Origin: Sphingopyxis sp. JAI108
GTDB lineage: Bacteria > Pseudomonadota > Alphaproteobacteria > Sphingomonadales > Sphingomonadaceae
DNA: 64,000 bases
NCBI RefSeq assembly: GCF_013410105.1
Contig: NZ_JACCCJ010000004.1
Location: 62,001 to 126,000 of the forward strand
Direction of reading: 5' to 3'
This document shows positions 8,395-16,821 of this stretch, one piece after another (the stretch's first letter is position 1; the number at the start of each line of letters is the position of its first letter). The notes under the pieces were generated by a model. That model saw only the letters and a list, made by a program, of their open reading frames with translations. It was not told the origin of the DNA and did not search any database. A program made the position numbers and the translations under genes.

Positions 8395-8793
8395 TCACCC
8401 TTTGGCGTCGGTCAGCCGACGGACGGTATCCACCAAGGCATGCTCGCGGAGCGGTTTGTCAAAGACCGCCGCGAAGCCCGCCGCGCGCGCGCGGTCCGAC
8501 AGTTCGTTCGATCCAAATGCGGAAATCAGCACCGCCGGTCCCCTCCACCCCCCCGCCAGCATCGCTGCGTGCAATGCAATCCCGTCCTGATCGTCGAGGC
8601 GGAAATCGGTCACGAGACAAGCCGGCGGACAGGCCGCGGCGTCGGCGAGAGCCTGCGCCGCAGCGGGATAGGCGACCACGTCGAAGCCGCGTCCTTTCAG
8701 CAATAAAAGCAAGGAGCGACGCACTGCCGGATCGTCCTCGACAATCAGGATTCTGGGAAAATCCGCTCGATGATGGGCGCCCTCGTTCGGCAT
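8395..8793 (-). CDS. Stand-alone response-regulator receiver domain
   Basis: 132 aa from ATG 8793 (MPNEGAHH...). The receiver signature is complete: acidic pair in ILIVEDD (19-21), phospho-acceptor Asp63 in LVTDFRL, and a Lys in the FDKPL motif. There is no output domain, so it acts on partner proteins, possibly as a phosphate sink or relay for the FixL-like kinase at 14713 (inference). It sits between the two USP genes on the same strand. Confidence 0.85.
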   Translation of the reverse strand: MPNEGAHHRADFPRILIVEDDPAVRRSLLLLLKGRGFDVVAYPAAAQALADAAACPPACLVTDFRLDDQDGIALHAAMLAGGWRGPAVLISAFGSNELSDRARAAGFAAVFDKPLREHALVDTVRRLTDAKG

Positions 8794-8928
8794 TATCGTT
8801 ACCTGGCATGGCAAAATATTTGCCGCGTGAAATTTGGGAGCGACCTTCATTCGTCTGGAAAGGGCGGGTGTCCGCGCGACCGCGCCGTGCCTGCCATCAA
8901 ATCTTCGCAGGCCGCCACGACTTCCCGG

Positions 8929-9723
8929 TCAATGCCCGAGGAGGAGCGGAAGCTTGCTGTCCTGCAGCATACGCTTCGTGACGCCGCCAAAAGTTTCCAT
9001 CACGCGGCCGCGGCCATAGGCGCCCATCACGATATAGTCGGCGCGCCCCGCCTGGGCTTCGGCGGCGATCAGCTTATCGGCCCGACCGTCCTTGTCGACG
9101 ATCTTGACGCGGGCATGAATGCCGTGGCGCGAAAGATAGGTTGCCGCTTGGTCGGGACCGTTACGGGGCTCGTCTTCGCGCGCCGTGAATATCTCAACCT
9201 CGTTCGCGAGTGCGAGCAACGGGACCGCAGCGCGCAGCGCCGCGGCGGCCGATCGTCCGCCGTCCCAGGCGACGAGCGCGCGATCGATCGCAAAGCGCTC
9301 CAGCGTCTCGGGGACCGCGAGAACTGCGGCGCTGGTCCGCGCAACGATGCGGCTGGTGATGTCGCGCATGTCGGGCAAAGGATAACCGTCGAGCGCGCGA
9401 TTGAGAATGATGAGGTCGGCAAGATCGGCAGCATCGAGTACCGATGCCGCCATTTCGCCAATCGTATCGGCCCAGCTCCAGCTGACATCTTCGCGCGACA
9501 GACGATCGGTCAGCGCCGACTTGTTCTTCGCTTCGCTATCGCGTTCGTCGAATACGACGACCGTTTCGGCATAGCCCATGGCGGTTTCGCCCGCGATGAC
9601 AGGGTAAGGCGTCACATCGATGCAGGCGAGATGGCCGTCCAGCGCACGCACTATGTCGAGCGCCGCCTGAAACCGCGCCTCCTGGCCCGCGTCATCATGC
9701 ACCAGCAAAAGAATATTCTTCAT
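8929..9723 (-). CDS. Universal stress protein, tandem UspA domains (paralogue)
   Basis: 264 aa, clearly a duplicate of the USP at 7490 (same MKNILLLVHDDAGQ start, same GAYGRG..GGVTKRML ending, same middle VAWDGG..AAAALRAAVPLL block). The first domain carries the conserved LACIDVTPYPVIAG strand. Adenine-nucleotide-binding stress proteins of this type are hypoxia- or stationary-phase-induced. A promoter motif shared with the first copy lies at 9774-9792. Confidence 0.88.
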   Translation of the reverse strand: MKNILLLVHDDAGQEARFQAALDIVRALDGHLACIDVTPYPVIAGETAMGYAETVVVFDERDSEAKNKSALTDRLSREDVSWSWADTIGEMAASVLDAADLADLIILNRALDGYPLPDMRDITSRIVARTSAAVLAVPETLERFAIDRALVAWDGGRSAAAALRAAVPLLALANEVEIFTAREDEPRNGPDQAATYLSRHGIHARVKIVDKDGRADKLIAAEAQAGRADYIVMGAYGRGRVMETFGGVTKRMLQDSKLPLLLGH

Positions 9724-9773
9724 GTGCCATCTCCTTCATCTCGTCGAAGGCTAGGGGGCGGCACCCCGACCCG

Positions 9774-9792
9774 ATATGCGCAAAGTTACGGA
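9774..9792 (-). promoter_or_regulatory. Conserved promoter motif of USP gene 2
   Basis: On the minus strand TCCGTAACTTTGCGCATAT ends 51 bp before the start codon. It differs by one base from the element of USP gene 1, while the surrounding DNA does not align, so it is a conserved regulatory site rather than a recent duplication. Confidence 0.6.
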
Positions 9793-10113
9793 GTCCTCGC
9801 GCGGGCTGCGATCAGGCTGTTCCGGGATTGCTGCTGCGAGGTACGTTCCGCCAGCACAAACCGAACACGGAAAGCAGCGCTGCGGGGAGTCGGGTCGCAA
9901 TCGCCTCCTCGCAGCGCTGCATCCCTGACTGCGCCGATTCCACCCGGCTCAGGATGAAACACAGGCAGCACAGGGACGTCGTGCCTGGCGAAGATCCGGT
10001 TTCGTGACGCTGAGGACACCCTGCCGACTTCAACCAGATGCCCCATTCTGCACAGCCGATCAGACACGGCACATTCGCAATTACCCGTACGGGTTTTCGG
10101 TTCGCCTCCTCAT
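9793..10113. other. Non-coding stretch with a large hairpin
   Basis: No convincing gene. It contains an inverted repeat with 16-nt arms (9874-9889 and 9905-9920, 15/16 paired, 15-nt loop) and a 12-bp palindrome ACCCGTACGGGT followed by TTT (10083-10097), just past the 3' end of the L,D-transpeptidase gene. Either could end transcription, but the first lacks a T-tract in both directions. Confidence 0.5.
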
Positions 10114-11157
10114 CTATGGCGGGGCCGGCCGACGCGGAGTTTGATGAGGCCCCGACGCGCCCTCATCATCCTCGATGTGGAAAGGTATCGCGTTCGCGTC
10201 GTCCGCGCGGAGCGAGTCGCCGGTTATGATAACGCTCGAACCGGGTCCAAGCAGCGGCTCGACCACAGCCCGAAAGTCGGGCGCGACGTGGATCCGGCCG
10301 CGGAGGCTTTCGGTCGGCGCCGAACCAAGCGGTTCGGGCAAATGCACGCGGGTCCACTGTGCTCGCCCGTCGGGCGCGCCCTGTCGCATGAAAACCGACG
10401 TCCCGGCGACCGGCCCGTCGATCCGGACGGGTGCAGAACCGATCGCGATCCCGTTCCTCAGCACAAGGACGCGGCGGTCGGCCGCGCTGACGACGACCGC
10501 GACGGGCCCCGATGGCGCGCGTTCGGGATGCCAGTCGGCGATGCCGCCCGCATCGGTGCCCGCCCATGCAACGGGATCGCCGGGCGCCACGCGCGGGATC
10601 GCCGCCGTCTCGGTGACGATCACCGTCATGCCGGGCCGGGTAACGCCGTAAAGCAGCCGCGCGAACGCGTGCGGCAACCGGATGCAGCCGTGCGACGCCG
10701 GATAGCCGGGCAATGTTCCGCCATGGAGTGCGATCCCGCCCCAGGTAAGCCGCTGCATATAGGGCATGGGAGCATTGTCGTAGATGCTCGAATAATGCTC
10801 GACCCGGCGCTCGAGGATCGTGAAGACGCCGACCGGCGTTCGATGATCGGCGCTGCCCGTCGACACCGTGGAAATCGCGATCGGGATGCCGTTGCGATAC
10901 AAGGTTGCGCGCTGCGTCGCGAGGCTGACGACGAGCAAAAGCGGCCCGTTCGCCGCGATTTCCGGCGCCCAGAAAAATTCGCCCGGTTTCAGCGCCTTCG
11001 CCGCACCGACAACCGATTTTTCACCCGCCGGCGATTGCGCCGTCGATACCAGCGGCAGCAGCGCCGCGCCGATCAGCATGGCCGCTCGCGCGAGCTGCGC
11101 CGGTCGAGCGCATTGCCGGCGATCGCCCGGACGACCGATGCGCGGGCGCATGATCAT
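10114..11157 (-). CDS. L,D-transpeptidase (YkuD domain)
   Basis: 347 aa from ATG 11157, whose ATGA overlaps the stop of the Fnr-type gene. N-terminal signal/TM segment (LARAAMLIGAALLPLVSTA), then a YkuD domain with the motif HGGTLPGYPASHGCIRLP; the Cys is the catalytic nucleophile. It cross-links peptidoglycan 3-3 or attaches proteins to it, in the periplasm. The second half (about residues 210-330) is a Pro/Ala/Gly-rich extension with no family that I recognise. Coupling to an oxygen/redox regulator suggests cell-wall change under low oxygen (inference). Confidence 0.85.
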   Translation of the reverse strand: MIMRPRIGRPGDRRQCARPAQLARAAMLIGAALLPLVSTAQSPAGEKSVVGAAKALKPGEFFWAPEIAANGPLLLVVSLATQRATLYRNGIPIAISTVSTGSADHRTPVGVFTILERRVEHYSSIYDNAPMPYMQRLTWGGIALHGGTLPGYPASHGCIRLPHAFARLLYGVTRPGMTVIVTETAAIPRVAPGDPVAWAGTDAGGIADWHPERAPSGPVAVVVSAADRRVLVLRNGIAIGSAPVRIDGPVAGTSVFMRQGAPDGRAQWTRVHLPEPLGSAPTESLRGRIHVAPDFRAVVEPLLGPGSSVIITGDSLRADDANAIPFHIEDDEGASGPHQTPRRPAPP

Positions 11158-11843
11158 CCGGCCATCGCTTCCACCGCGCGCCGATCGTGGATGACCACCT
11201 CGCGGCGGGAGGGAAGATCGAGCAGCCCGTCGGCGCGCATCCGGGTCAGTTGCCGGCACGTCGTTTCGATCGTCAGCCCCAATATGTCGGCGATCTGCTG
11301 ACGGCCAAAGGGCAGTTCGAATCCGTCGTCGCGGCGCGTCGGGCCCGCCTGACCCGCCAGACGATCGGACATTTCGAGAAGGAAGGACGCCACTTTTTCG
11401 GCGGCCGACTTGCGGCCGAGCAGCATCATCCAATAGCGTGCCCGGTCGAGTTCATCGAGCGTCCGGCGGAGCAATTTCTGCTGCAGATGGGGATGCGCAC
11501 CGGCAAAGGCGTCGAAGCTGTTGCGGTTGTAGATGCACACTTCAGCGTCGGTCATCGCAGTCACGCGATAAAGACTTTCCTTGCCGAACGGCCGGCCGAT
11601 GAAGTCGCAGGCGAAGACGATCCCGACGATCTGCTCGCGCCCGTCGGAAGCCGCCACGACCAGTTTGAGCACGCCCTTCAGGACATTGGCGACGAGCGGC
11701 GCATCGTCGCCTTCCCATATCAGTGTATGGCCCGATTTGACCCGTTGGCGGCGCCCCATCCGGCCAAGTTCGGCGAGTTCGCCGGCGTCAAGGCTCGCGC
11801 AGATCGCGCGGCCCCGCACGGCGCAGGACGCACAATCGCTCAC
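11154..11843 (-). CDS. Crp/Fnr-family oxygen-responsive regulator (FnrL/FnrN-like)
   Basis: 229 aa. Cys4-x2-Cys7-x7-Cys15 at the N-terminus plus Cys103 in the effector domain match the [4Fe-4S] ligand spacing of FnrL/FnrN proteins. A cNMP-like beta-roll (about 25-115) and dimer helix are followed by a winged helix (LPFGRQQIADILGLTIETTCRQLTRM). Predicted to be active when oxygen is low. The recognition helix has ETTCRQ where FNR has ETVSR, so its DNA target could deviate. Next to FixLJ it probably sits in the same cascade (FixJ to Fnr/FixK), as in other alphaproteobacteria. TACGTA at 11938-11943 lies about 95 bp upstream. Confidence 0.88.
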   Translation of the reverse strand: MSDCASCAVRGRAICASLDAGELAELGRMGRRQRVKSGHTLIWEGDDAPLVANVLKGVLKLVVAASDGREQIVGIVFACDFIGRPFGKESLYRVTAMTDAEVCIYNRNSFDAFAGAHPHLQQKLLRRTLDELDRARYWMMLLGRKSAAEKVASFLLEMSDRLAGQAGPTRRDDGFELPFGRQQIADILGLTIETTCRQLTRMRADGLLDLPSRREVVIHDRRAVEAMAG

Positions 11844-11972
11844 TGACGATACTCCGGCATGATGCTGCGAATGGCGGGCGCTTGGTTCATGCCGTGCCTT
11901 CTATGCGCGCCCTGCGGCGAAGTGAGTAAGGAAGAGTACGTATGAAGGCCGGGAGGATCGGCCCACGGCGGA

Positions 11973-11994
11973 CCGTAAGGGGAATTGCGTAACG
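11973..11994. promoter_or_regulatory. CCGTAAGGGGAATTGCGTAACG element before dksA-like gene
   Basis: Imperfect dyad with two (C)GTAA half-sites on the same strand, about 93-114 bp before the DksA-like start and in the divergent region with the Fnr-type gene. It resembles the other CGTA motifs of the cluster. Weak evidence on its own. Confidence 0.3.
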
Positions 11995-12086
11995 ACGTCG
12001 CGGTGCATTCGCCGCATCACGAGGCCTGATCTTTCGATGCGAGCGGGTCTGCACAGCCCACTAAGGCATCCTTCACAAGAGGAAAG

Positions 12087-12419
12087 ATGATGTACGACGC
12101 CGTCACCCTCCGCACGCAACTCGAAGCGCGTCTCCTCGCGCTTGGCGCCCGCATCGACGACATCGAGGCGACGCAGCGCGAACCGCTCGGCGAGGATTTT
12201 GCCGACCAGGCTGTCGCACGTCAGGACGACGAGCCGCTCGATGCGATCGAAGGCGCGGCGCTGAGTGAAATCGCACTGACCCGGCAGGCGCTCGCGCGGC
12301 TGGCAGCCGGAACCTACGGCCTCTGTATCGCTTGCGGTAAACCAGTTTCCGCGGCGCGCCTCGAGGCGCTTCCTGTCACTCCGCATTGCATCACATGCGC
12401 ACGCGACGCCCGAAGCTGA
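12087..12419 (+). CDS. TraR/DksA-family zinc-finger protein
   Basis: 110 aa preceded by AGAGGAAAG. N-terminal helical hairpin (about 5-70) and a C-terminal C4 zinc finger Cys-x2-Cys-x17-Cys-x2-Cys (CIACGKP...HCITC). It is shorter than full DksA and resembles the stress-associated short members that bind the RNA-polymerase secondary channel. The tip acidic pair of DksA is not clearly conserved, so a (p)ppGpp-like co-regulator role is not certain. Confidence 0.85.
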   Translation: MMYDAVTLRTQLEARLLALGARIDDIEATQREPLGEDFADQAVARQDDEPLDAIEGAALSEIALTRQALARLAAGTYGLCIACGKPVSAARLEALPVTPHCITCARDARS

Positions 12420-12498
12420 TCCGCTCCTCCCGATGCGCCGATATCCGGGCGGGGGCGATGCGCAAAACCGCCTCCGCAGCTTTCGAAAGGGGGCCGGA

Positions 12499-13779
12499 AT
12501 GTCCGTACTGATCGCGCCCGCCGGGTTTGGGCAATGGCCGCTTCTTACCGGCATCGGGCTGTCGCTTGGGCTGGGTCTGCTGATCGGCGTCCAGCGCGGA
12601 TGGACGGCGCGAAACGAAGCCGATGGAAGCCGCTTTGCCGGGATCCGCACCTTCGGCCTGCTCGGACTGACAGGAGGAATCGCCGGGGCTCTCGAACCGA
12701 TCGACCGCGCGGCCGCGATCCTGTTGCTGACGGCCGCCTCGCTTCTGATCCTCCTCGGCTATGCAAGGATGGCGCATCGCAGCGTGAGCGGCACCGCCGG
12801 TCTTGCTTCGCTGATCGCCCTCGCCTGCGGCTTTCTCGCGACGTCAGCCCAGCCCCTGCTCGCATCAATCCTGGCGGTCGCCACCACGCTGCTTCTGACG
12901 ATGCGCCCCCAGCTTCACCGCTGGATCGGCGCCATGACCGAAACCGAGGTCAGTGCAATCGCCCGCTTCGCGTTGATCGCGATCGTCATCCTGCCGCTGC
13001 TCCCCGATCGCGCGCTCGGCCCTTATGAGGCATGGAATCCGAGGCAGCTCTGGCTCGTCGTCGTGCTCGTCTCGGGCTTTTCCTTCGCCGGCTATGCCGC
13101 AGCGAAACGGTTCGGTGCGACGCGCGGAACGCTGGCGATGGCCGCAACCGGCGCGATGGTGTCTTCGACCGCCGTGACCGCAGCGCTGGCGACACGACTG
13201 CGCGACGAGACGGAAAATGCGCCCGCGCTGGTAGCGGGGATCGCCGCGGCCTCGGCCGTGATGCTCACCCGCGTCGTCGTCCTTGTCGCCATCCTCGCGC
13301 CGATTGCATTCGGCACCGCCGCGCTGCTGATCGGTCCCGCCGCGTTCGTCAGCCTCGCCGCCGCAATCTGGTGCCTGCTGCGCGCCCGCCACGCCCCCGC
13401 AACGCCGACCGAAGCCATGAATTTGCGCAACCCCTTGAACTTCGCCCCGGCGCTGGGGTTGACCGTGCTGGTGATGGCGATGGCGCTCATCGCTCGCTGG
13501 CTGATGGAGCGGATCGGCGAAGGCGGAACCGCGATCATCCTGGCGCTGTCGGGAATCGCCGACGTCGACGCGGCAATCGTCACGATCGGCGGGCTGCCAT
13601 CCGGGACCCTCGACGGCCGGACGGCCGGAATGGCGCTCGCGGCGGCGGTCATGGCCAATACGCTGTTCAAGGCGGCGATTCCTCTCGCTCTCGTCCGGAC
13701 GCGCCGCGGCTGGCTCGCGGCGCTGCCGCTCGTAGCCAGCGTGGTCGCCGGCTTCGCCATGCTGCCCTGGATAATGTGA
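12499..13779 (+). CDS. MgtC/SapB-DUF4010 family membrane protein
   Basis: 426 aa from ATG 12499, chosen for the AAAGGGGG just upstream. The N-terminal part has the MgtC signature (LGLGLLIGVQRGW, then RFAGIRTFGLLGLTGG); the C-terminal part is a DUF4010 block of about six helices with GATRGTLAMAATGAMVSSTAVTAAL. Around 11-12 predicted membrane helices. MgtC relatives are linked to Mg2+ limitation, acid or intracellular stress; transport has not been shown for the family. It fits the stress theme of the cluster. Confidence 0.85.
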   Translation: MSVLIAPAGFGQWPLLTGIGLSLGLGLLIGVQRGWTARNEADGSRFAGIRTFGLLGLTGGIAGALEPIDRAAAILLLTAASLLILLGYARMAHRSVSGTAGLASLIALACGFLATSAQPLLASILAVATTLLLTMRPQLHRWIGAMTETEVSAIARFALIAIVILPLLPDRALGPYEAWNPRQLWLVVVLVSGFSFAGYAAAKRFGATRGTLAMAATGAMVSSTAVTAALATRLRDETENAPALVAGIAAASAVMLTRVVVLVAILAPIAFGTAALLIGPAAFVSLAAAIWCLLRARHAPATPTEAMNLRNPLNFAPALGLTVLVMAMALIARWLMERIGEGGTAIILALSGIADVDAAIVTIGGLPSGTLDGRTAGMALAAAVMANTLFKAAIPLALVRTRRGWLAALPLVASVVAGFAMLPWIM

Positions 13780-13791
13780 CAGGGTCTGGAC

Positions 13792-14031
13792 TCATCCGCC
13801 TCGCGGGAACTCGTTCCGATGGGGCAAGACCAGCGAGAGAAGCGCCGCAAGCGTCGGCGTCCGCAGCTTTCGCATCGCCCGCGCGCGGTGGATCTCGACC
13901 GTCCGGTGACTGATACCGAGTTCATGGCCGATCTGCTTGTTGGTGAGGCCCCGCATCAACCCTGCCACGACCTCGCGCTCGCGCCCGGAAAGGTCCGCAA
14001 TCGACGGCAGCGCGGCGGGCTCGATTTTCAT
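13792..14031 (-). CDS. Solo LuxR/GerE-type DNA-binding protein
   Basis: 79 aa consisting of a LuxR-type helix-turn-helix alone ([36 protein letters not shown]), very like the output domain of the FixJ gene 80 bp upstream. There is no receiver domain. The start (ATG 14031) lacks a clear ribosome-binding site. It may be a cut-down FixJ paralogue that competes for or co-binds the same sites. A TACGTA lies at 14091-14096, about 60 bp before the start. Confidence 0.75.
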   Translation of the reverse strand: MKIEPAALPSIADLSGREREVVAGLMRGLTNKQIGHELGISHRTVEIHRARAMRKLRTPTLAALLSLVLPHRNEFPRGG

Positions 14032-14108
14032 GGGAAAGCGCGCATTCGTATCATGCCCGCTTTCTAGCGAGCCGTGCTTCCGTCGGTCGCTACGTATTGC
14101 TCCCTATA

Positions 14109-14723
14109 TCAGGCACCCATGCCGGCCGCGAAGGCGAGGCGCAGCGCATCGGACAGGCTGCGGACGTCGAGCTTCGCCATCAGATTGGCGCGGTGCACTT
14201 CGACGGTGCGCGGCGAGATACCGAGGTCATAGGCAATCGTCTTGTTCGGCAGCCCCTGAGCCAGACCGTCGAGCACCTCGCGTTCGCGCGGAGTGAGGAC
14301 GCCCAGCACGACATTGGCTTCAGCGGCGCGCGCGGCCGCGCCGTCCGCCGCTGCGATCCGGTCGAAAGCAGCCTCGATCGCGGCAATGAGCACCACTTTT
14401 TCGAACGGCTTTTCGAGGAAATCGACCGCGCCCGCCTTCATCGCCCGCACCGCGATCGACACATCGGCATGGCCGGTCAGCACGATCACCGGCATCGTTA
14501 CACCCCGGTCGAGCAGCGCCTGCTGGACTTCGAGGCCGTCCATCTCGGGCATCCGGACGTCGAGCAGGACGCAGCCCTCAGCGGCATGTCGCACCTCTTT
14601 CAGAAAGGCAGCGCCGCTCGCCCATGTCTGGACGCTGTAACCCGACGTCTTGAGCATGAAGCTCGCCGAGCGCCGGATGGCGTCCTCATCGTCGACGATA
14701 TGGACAAGCTTATTATCCGTCAT
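14109..14723 (-). CDS. fixJ: FixJ-type response regulator
   Basis: 204 aa from ATG 14723, overlapping the end of the kinase gene by 11 bp. Receiver domain with acidic pocket VDDED (10-14), phospho-acceptor Asp55 (LLDVRMPEMDG) and a Lys in FLEKPF; then a LuxR/GerE HTH (about 140-200, LTPREREVLDGLAQGLPNKTIAYDLGISPRTVEVHR). Domain order, length and the adjacent heme-PAS kinase identify it as FixJ. It activates low-oxygen genes such as fixK/fnr; likely targets here are discussed under the CGTA motifs. Confidence 0.9.
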   Translation of the reverse strand: MTDNKLVHIVDDEDAIRRSASFMLKTSGYSVQTWASGAAFLKEVRHAAEGCVLLDVRMPEMDGLEVQQALLDRGVTMPVIVLTGHADVSIAVRAMKAGAVDFLEKPFEKVVLIAAIEAAFDRIAAADGAAARAAEANVVLGVLTPREREVLDGLAQGLPNKTIAYDLGISPRTVEVHRANLMAKLDVRSLSDALRLAFAAGMGA

Positions 14724-16587
14724 CCCGTTCCTCGGCTTTCGCGCTGACCAGTGTGAAATGAAATTCGGTACCGCCGCCTTCCCGCGGCTCCATCCAGATC
14801 CGCCCACCGTGCGCTTCGACGATCGTGCGGCAGATCGAAAGGCCCAGCCCCATCCCTTCGGACTTGGTGCTTGTAAAGGCCGTGAAAAGTTGTTCGGCAA
14901 TCTGCGCATCGACGCCCGGCCCGGTATCGGCGACGATCACGCGCACGAAGCCGCGCTCGTCGGGGCGGCTCATAACACTGAGTTCGCGCACCGGACTCGC
15001 CGCCATCGCCTCGCAGGCGTTGCGGATGAGGTTGATGAGAACCTGTTGGATCTGGATCTTGTCGACGAGCACGGGCGAGGCATAGGGGTCGAGATCGAAG
15101 CGCGGCGCGATCCCCTTTTCGCGCGCGCCCATCAGGCCGAGCACCGCGGCTTCGTTGATCAGCAGGGGGAGCTTCTCGATCGTCTTCTCGACCTCGCCGC
15201 GCGCCACGAAATCGCGCAGGCGCCGGACGATATGCCCCGCCCGCAGCGCTTCCTTCGCTGTGTCGTCGAGCGCATCGCGGATCATCGGGAAATCGCCCGG
15301 GTCGGGCCGGGCGAGCATGTCGCGCACCGCCTCGACATAATTGGCGACCGCCGTCAGCGGCTGGTTGAGTTCGTGCGCGAGGGTCGATGCCATCGTTCCC
15401 ATCGCACTGACGCGCGTAACATGGATGAGCTCGGACTGCAGCGATTCGAGCTGCTCTTCGGTCTTCTGACGCTCGGTGAGGTCGCGAATGAAGCCAGTGA
15501 ACAACGGATGCGCCTCGCCCGTCGCCTCGCCGATCGAAAGCTCCATCGGAAAGGTCGATCCATCCTTGCGCTGGGCAAAGACGACGCGCCCGATGCCGAT
15601 GATCCGCTTCTCGCCCGTTTCCAGATAGCGCCGGATATAATTGTCGTGACGTTCGCGGTCGGGCGACGGCATCAGCATGCTGACGTTGGCGCCGAGCAGT
15701 TCGGCCTCGCTATAGCCGAACAATTGTTCGGCGGCCGCGCTGAACGACAGGATCAGGCCCTGGTCGTCGATCACCACCATGGCATCGGGCACCGCCGAAA
15801 GGATCGAGCGAAGATGGCTTTCCTGCGACCGCAGCGCCTCTTCCGAAGCACGCCGGCCGGTGATATCGGACACGACCTTGGCAAACCCCCGCAGGCTGCC
15901 GTCGGGATGGCGCAGGGCGGTGATCGACACGTCGGCGAGGAACTCGGAGCCGTCCTTGCGGACGCGCCAGTCCTCGGTATCGAAACGGCCATCGCGCGCG
16001 GCGCGCGCAAGATCGTCGGCGGGTTTTCCGCTTGCGATCGCGTCGGACGGATAGAAAACCGACGCGTCGAGCCCGATGACGTCCTCCTCGCACCAGCCCT
16101 TCAGGCGCTCAGCCCCCTTGTTCCAGATCGTGACCCGCCCCTCGGGGTCGAGAAGATAGATGGCATGACCCTCAGCGCCGTCGATGAGGAGACCGAGTTC
16201 CTCGGCGAGCACGTCGGCCTCGGCTGCACGGCGGGCCGCGCTTCCTTCGCTTTCGCGAATGCGTCCCTTCAGCCCGTGGCTCGAGCGTGCGAGCAAGATG
16301 ATACCCGCAGCCGTCAGCAGGAAAAGCGCCGCTTCGACGAAATCGACGGCGCCTGTTTCCCGAAACCCGGAAAAGTAGATCCCGAGGAGCAGCGAGGGAA
16401 AGACGGCGATCGCCGCAGCGAGCGGGCCTGCGAGGATCGATGCGGACAGAATGGCGAGCGCGAAGAGGAGAAAGGCCGCTTGGCCGTCGATCCAGAAATC
16501 GAACAGATTGCGGACCAGCGCCGCCACAACGACCAACGCCAGCGCGACCAGCACACGGGCCGGTAAGGATCGTTCCATCAAAGGCAT
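14713..16587 (-). CDS. fixL: Membrane-bound heme-PAS oxygen sensor kinase FixL
   Basis: 624 aa. Four hydrophobic segments at about 12-100, PAS-1 (about 130-250), PAS-2 (about 255-375), HisKA with phospho-acceptor His405 (STLAHELNQPL) and HATPase (about 500-615, DTGPGVD, GMGLGLSI). PAS-2 carries the FixL heme signature: RHDNYIRRY with His314 as proximal ligand, then IIGIGRVVFAQRKDG and FPMELSIGE. When oxygen leaves the heme the kinase phosphorylates FixJ, encoded directly downstream and overlapping. PAS-1 lacks those heme residues and may sense something else. The four-helix N-terminus resembles that of rhizobial FixL. Confidence 0.92.
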   Translation of the reverse strand: MPLMERSLPARVLVALALVVVAALVRNLFDFWIDGQAAFLLFALAILSASILAGPLAAAIAVFPSLLLGIYFSGFRETGAVDFVEAALFLLTAAGIILLARSSHGLKGRIRESEGSAARRAAEADVLAEELGLLIDGAEGHAIYLLDPEGRVTIWNKGAERLKGWCEEDVIGLDASVFYPSDAIASGKPADDLARAARDGRFDTEDWRVRKDGSEFLADVSITALRHPDGSLRGFAKVVSDITGRRASEEALRSQESHLRSILSAVPDAMVVIDDQGLILSFSAAAEQLFGYSEAELLGANVSMLMPSPDRERHDNYIRRYLETGEKRIIGIGRVVFAQRKDGSTFPMELSIGEATGEAHPLFTGFIRDLTERQKTEEQLESLQSELIHVTRVSAMGTMASTLAHELNQPLTAVANYVEAVRDMLARPDPGDFPMIRDALDDTAKEALRAGHIVRRLRDFVARGEVEKTIEKLPLLINEAAVLGLMGAREKGIAPRFDLDPYASPVLVDKIQIQQVLINLIRNACEAMAASPVRELSVMSRPDERGFVRVIVADTGPGVDAQIAEQLFTAFTSTKSEGMGLGLSICRTIVEAHGGRIWMEPREGGGTEFHFTLVSAKAEERDDG

Positions 16588-16748
16588 CGGCGCAGTCGCT
16601 CCCTCCCGCGCGGGGCAACCGGCGCCAATCGAACGCCCTGCCCCTCACCGACGAGCATATCGCCAAATGGCTTCGCGCGAAACCCGTGCGGGAGGTCCGA
16701 CACGAGTATCACACTTTCGCCATAGGCCTGTCCCCAGCACGCGTGGCA

Positions 16749-16762
16749 TCCGTAGAATCCCG
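16749..16762 (+). promoter_or_regulatory. TCCGTAGAATCCCG motif upstream of HdeD-like operon
   Basis: It lies 60-73 bp before the start at 16822, the same distance as the TCCGTA motifs of the two USP genes, and combines TCCGTA with the AATCCC seen at 7137-7142. Candidate FixJ-type site by pattern only. Confidence 0.4.
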
Positions 16763-16821
16763 AACTGCGGCGGACGCATTCGGCGCCTATCCTTGCCCCC
16801 ACAGACAGCAAGGAACGCGAT

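Noticed and set aside
9786-10067. 93-codon minus-strand frame downstream of the L,D-transpeptidase gene
   Set aside because: No ribosome-binding site, crosses the hairpin, no recognisable motif.
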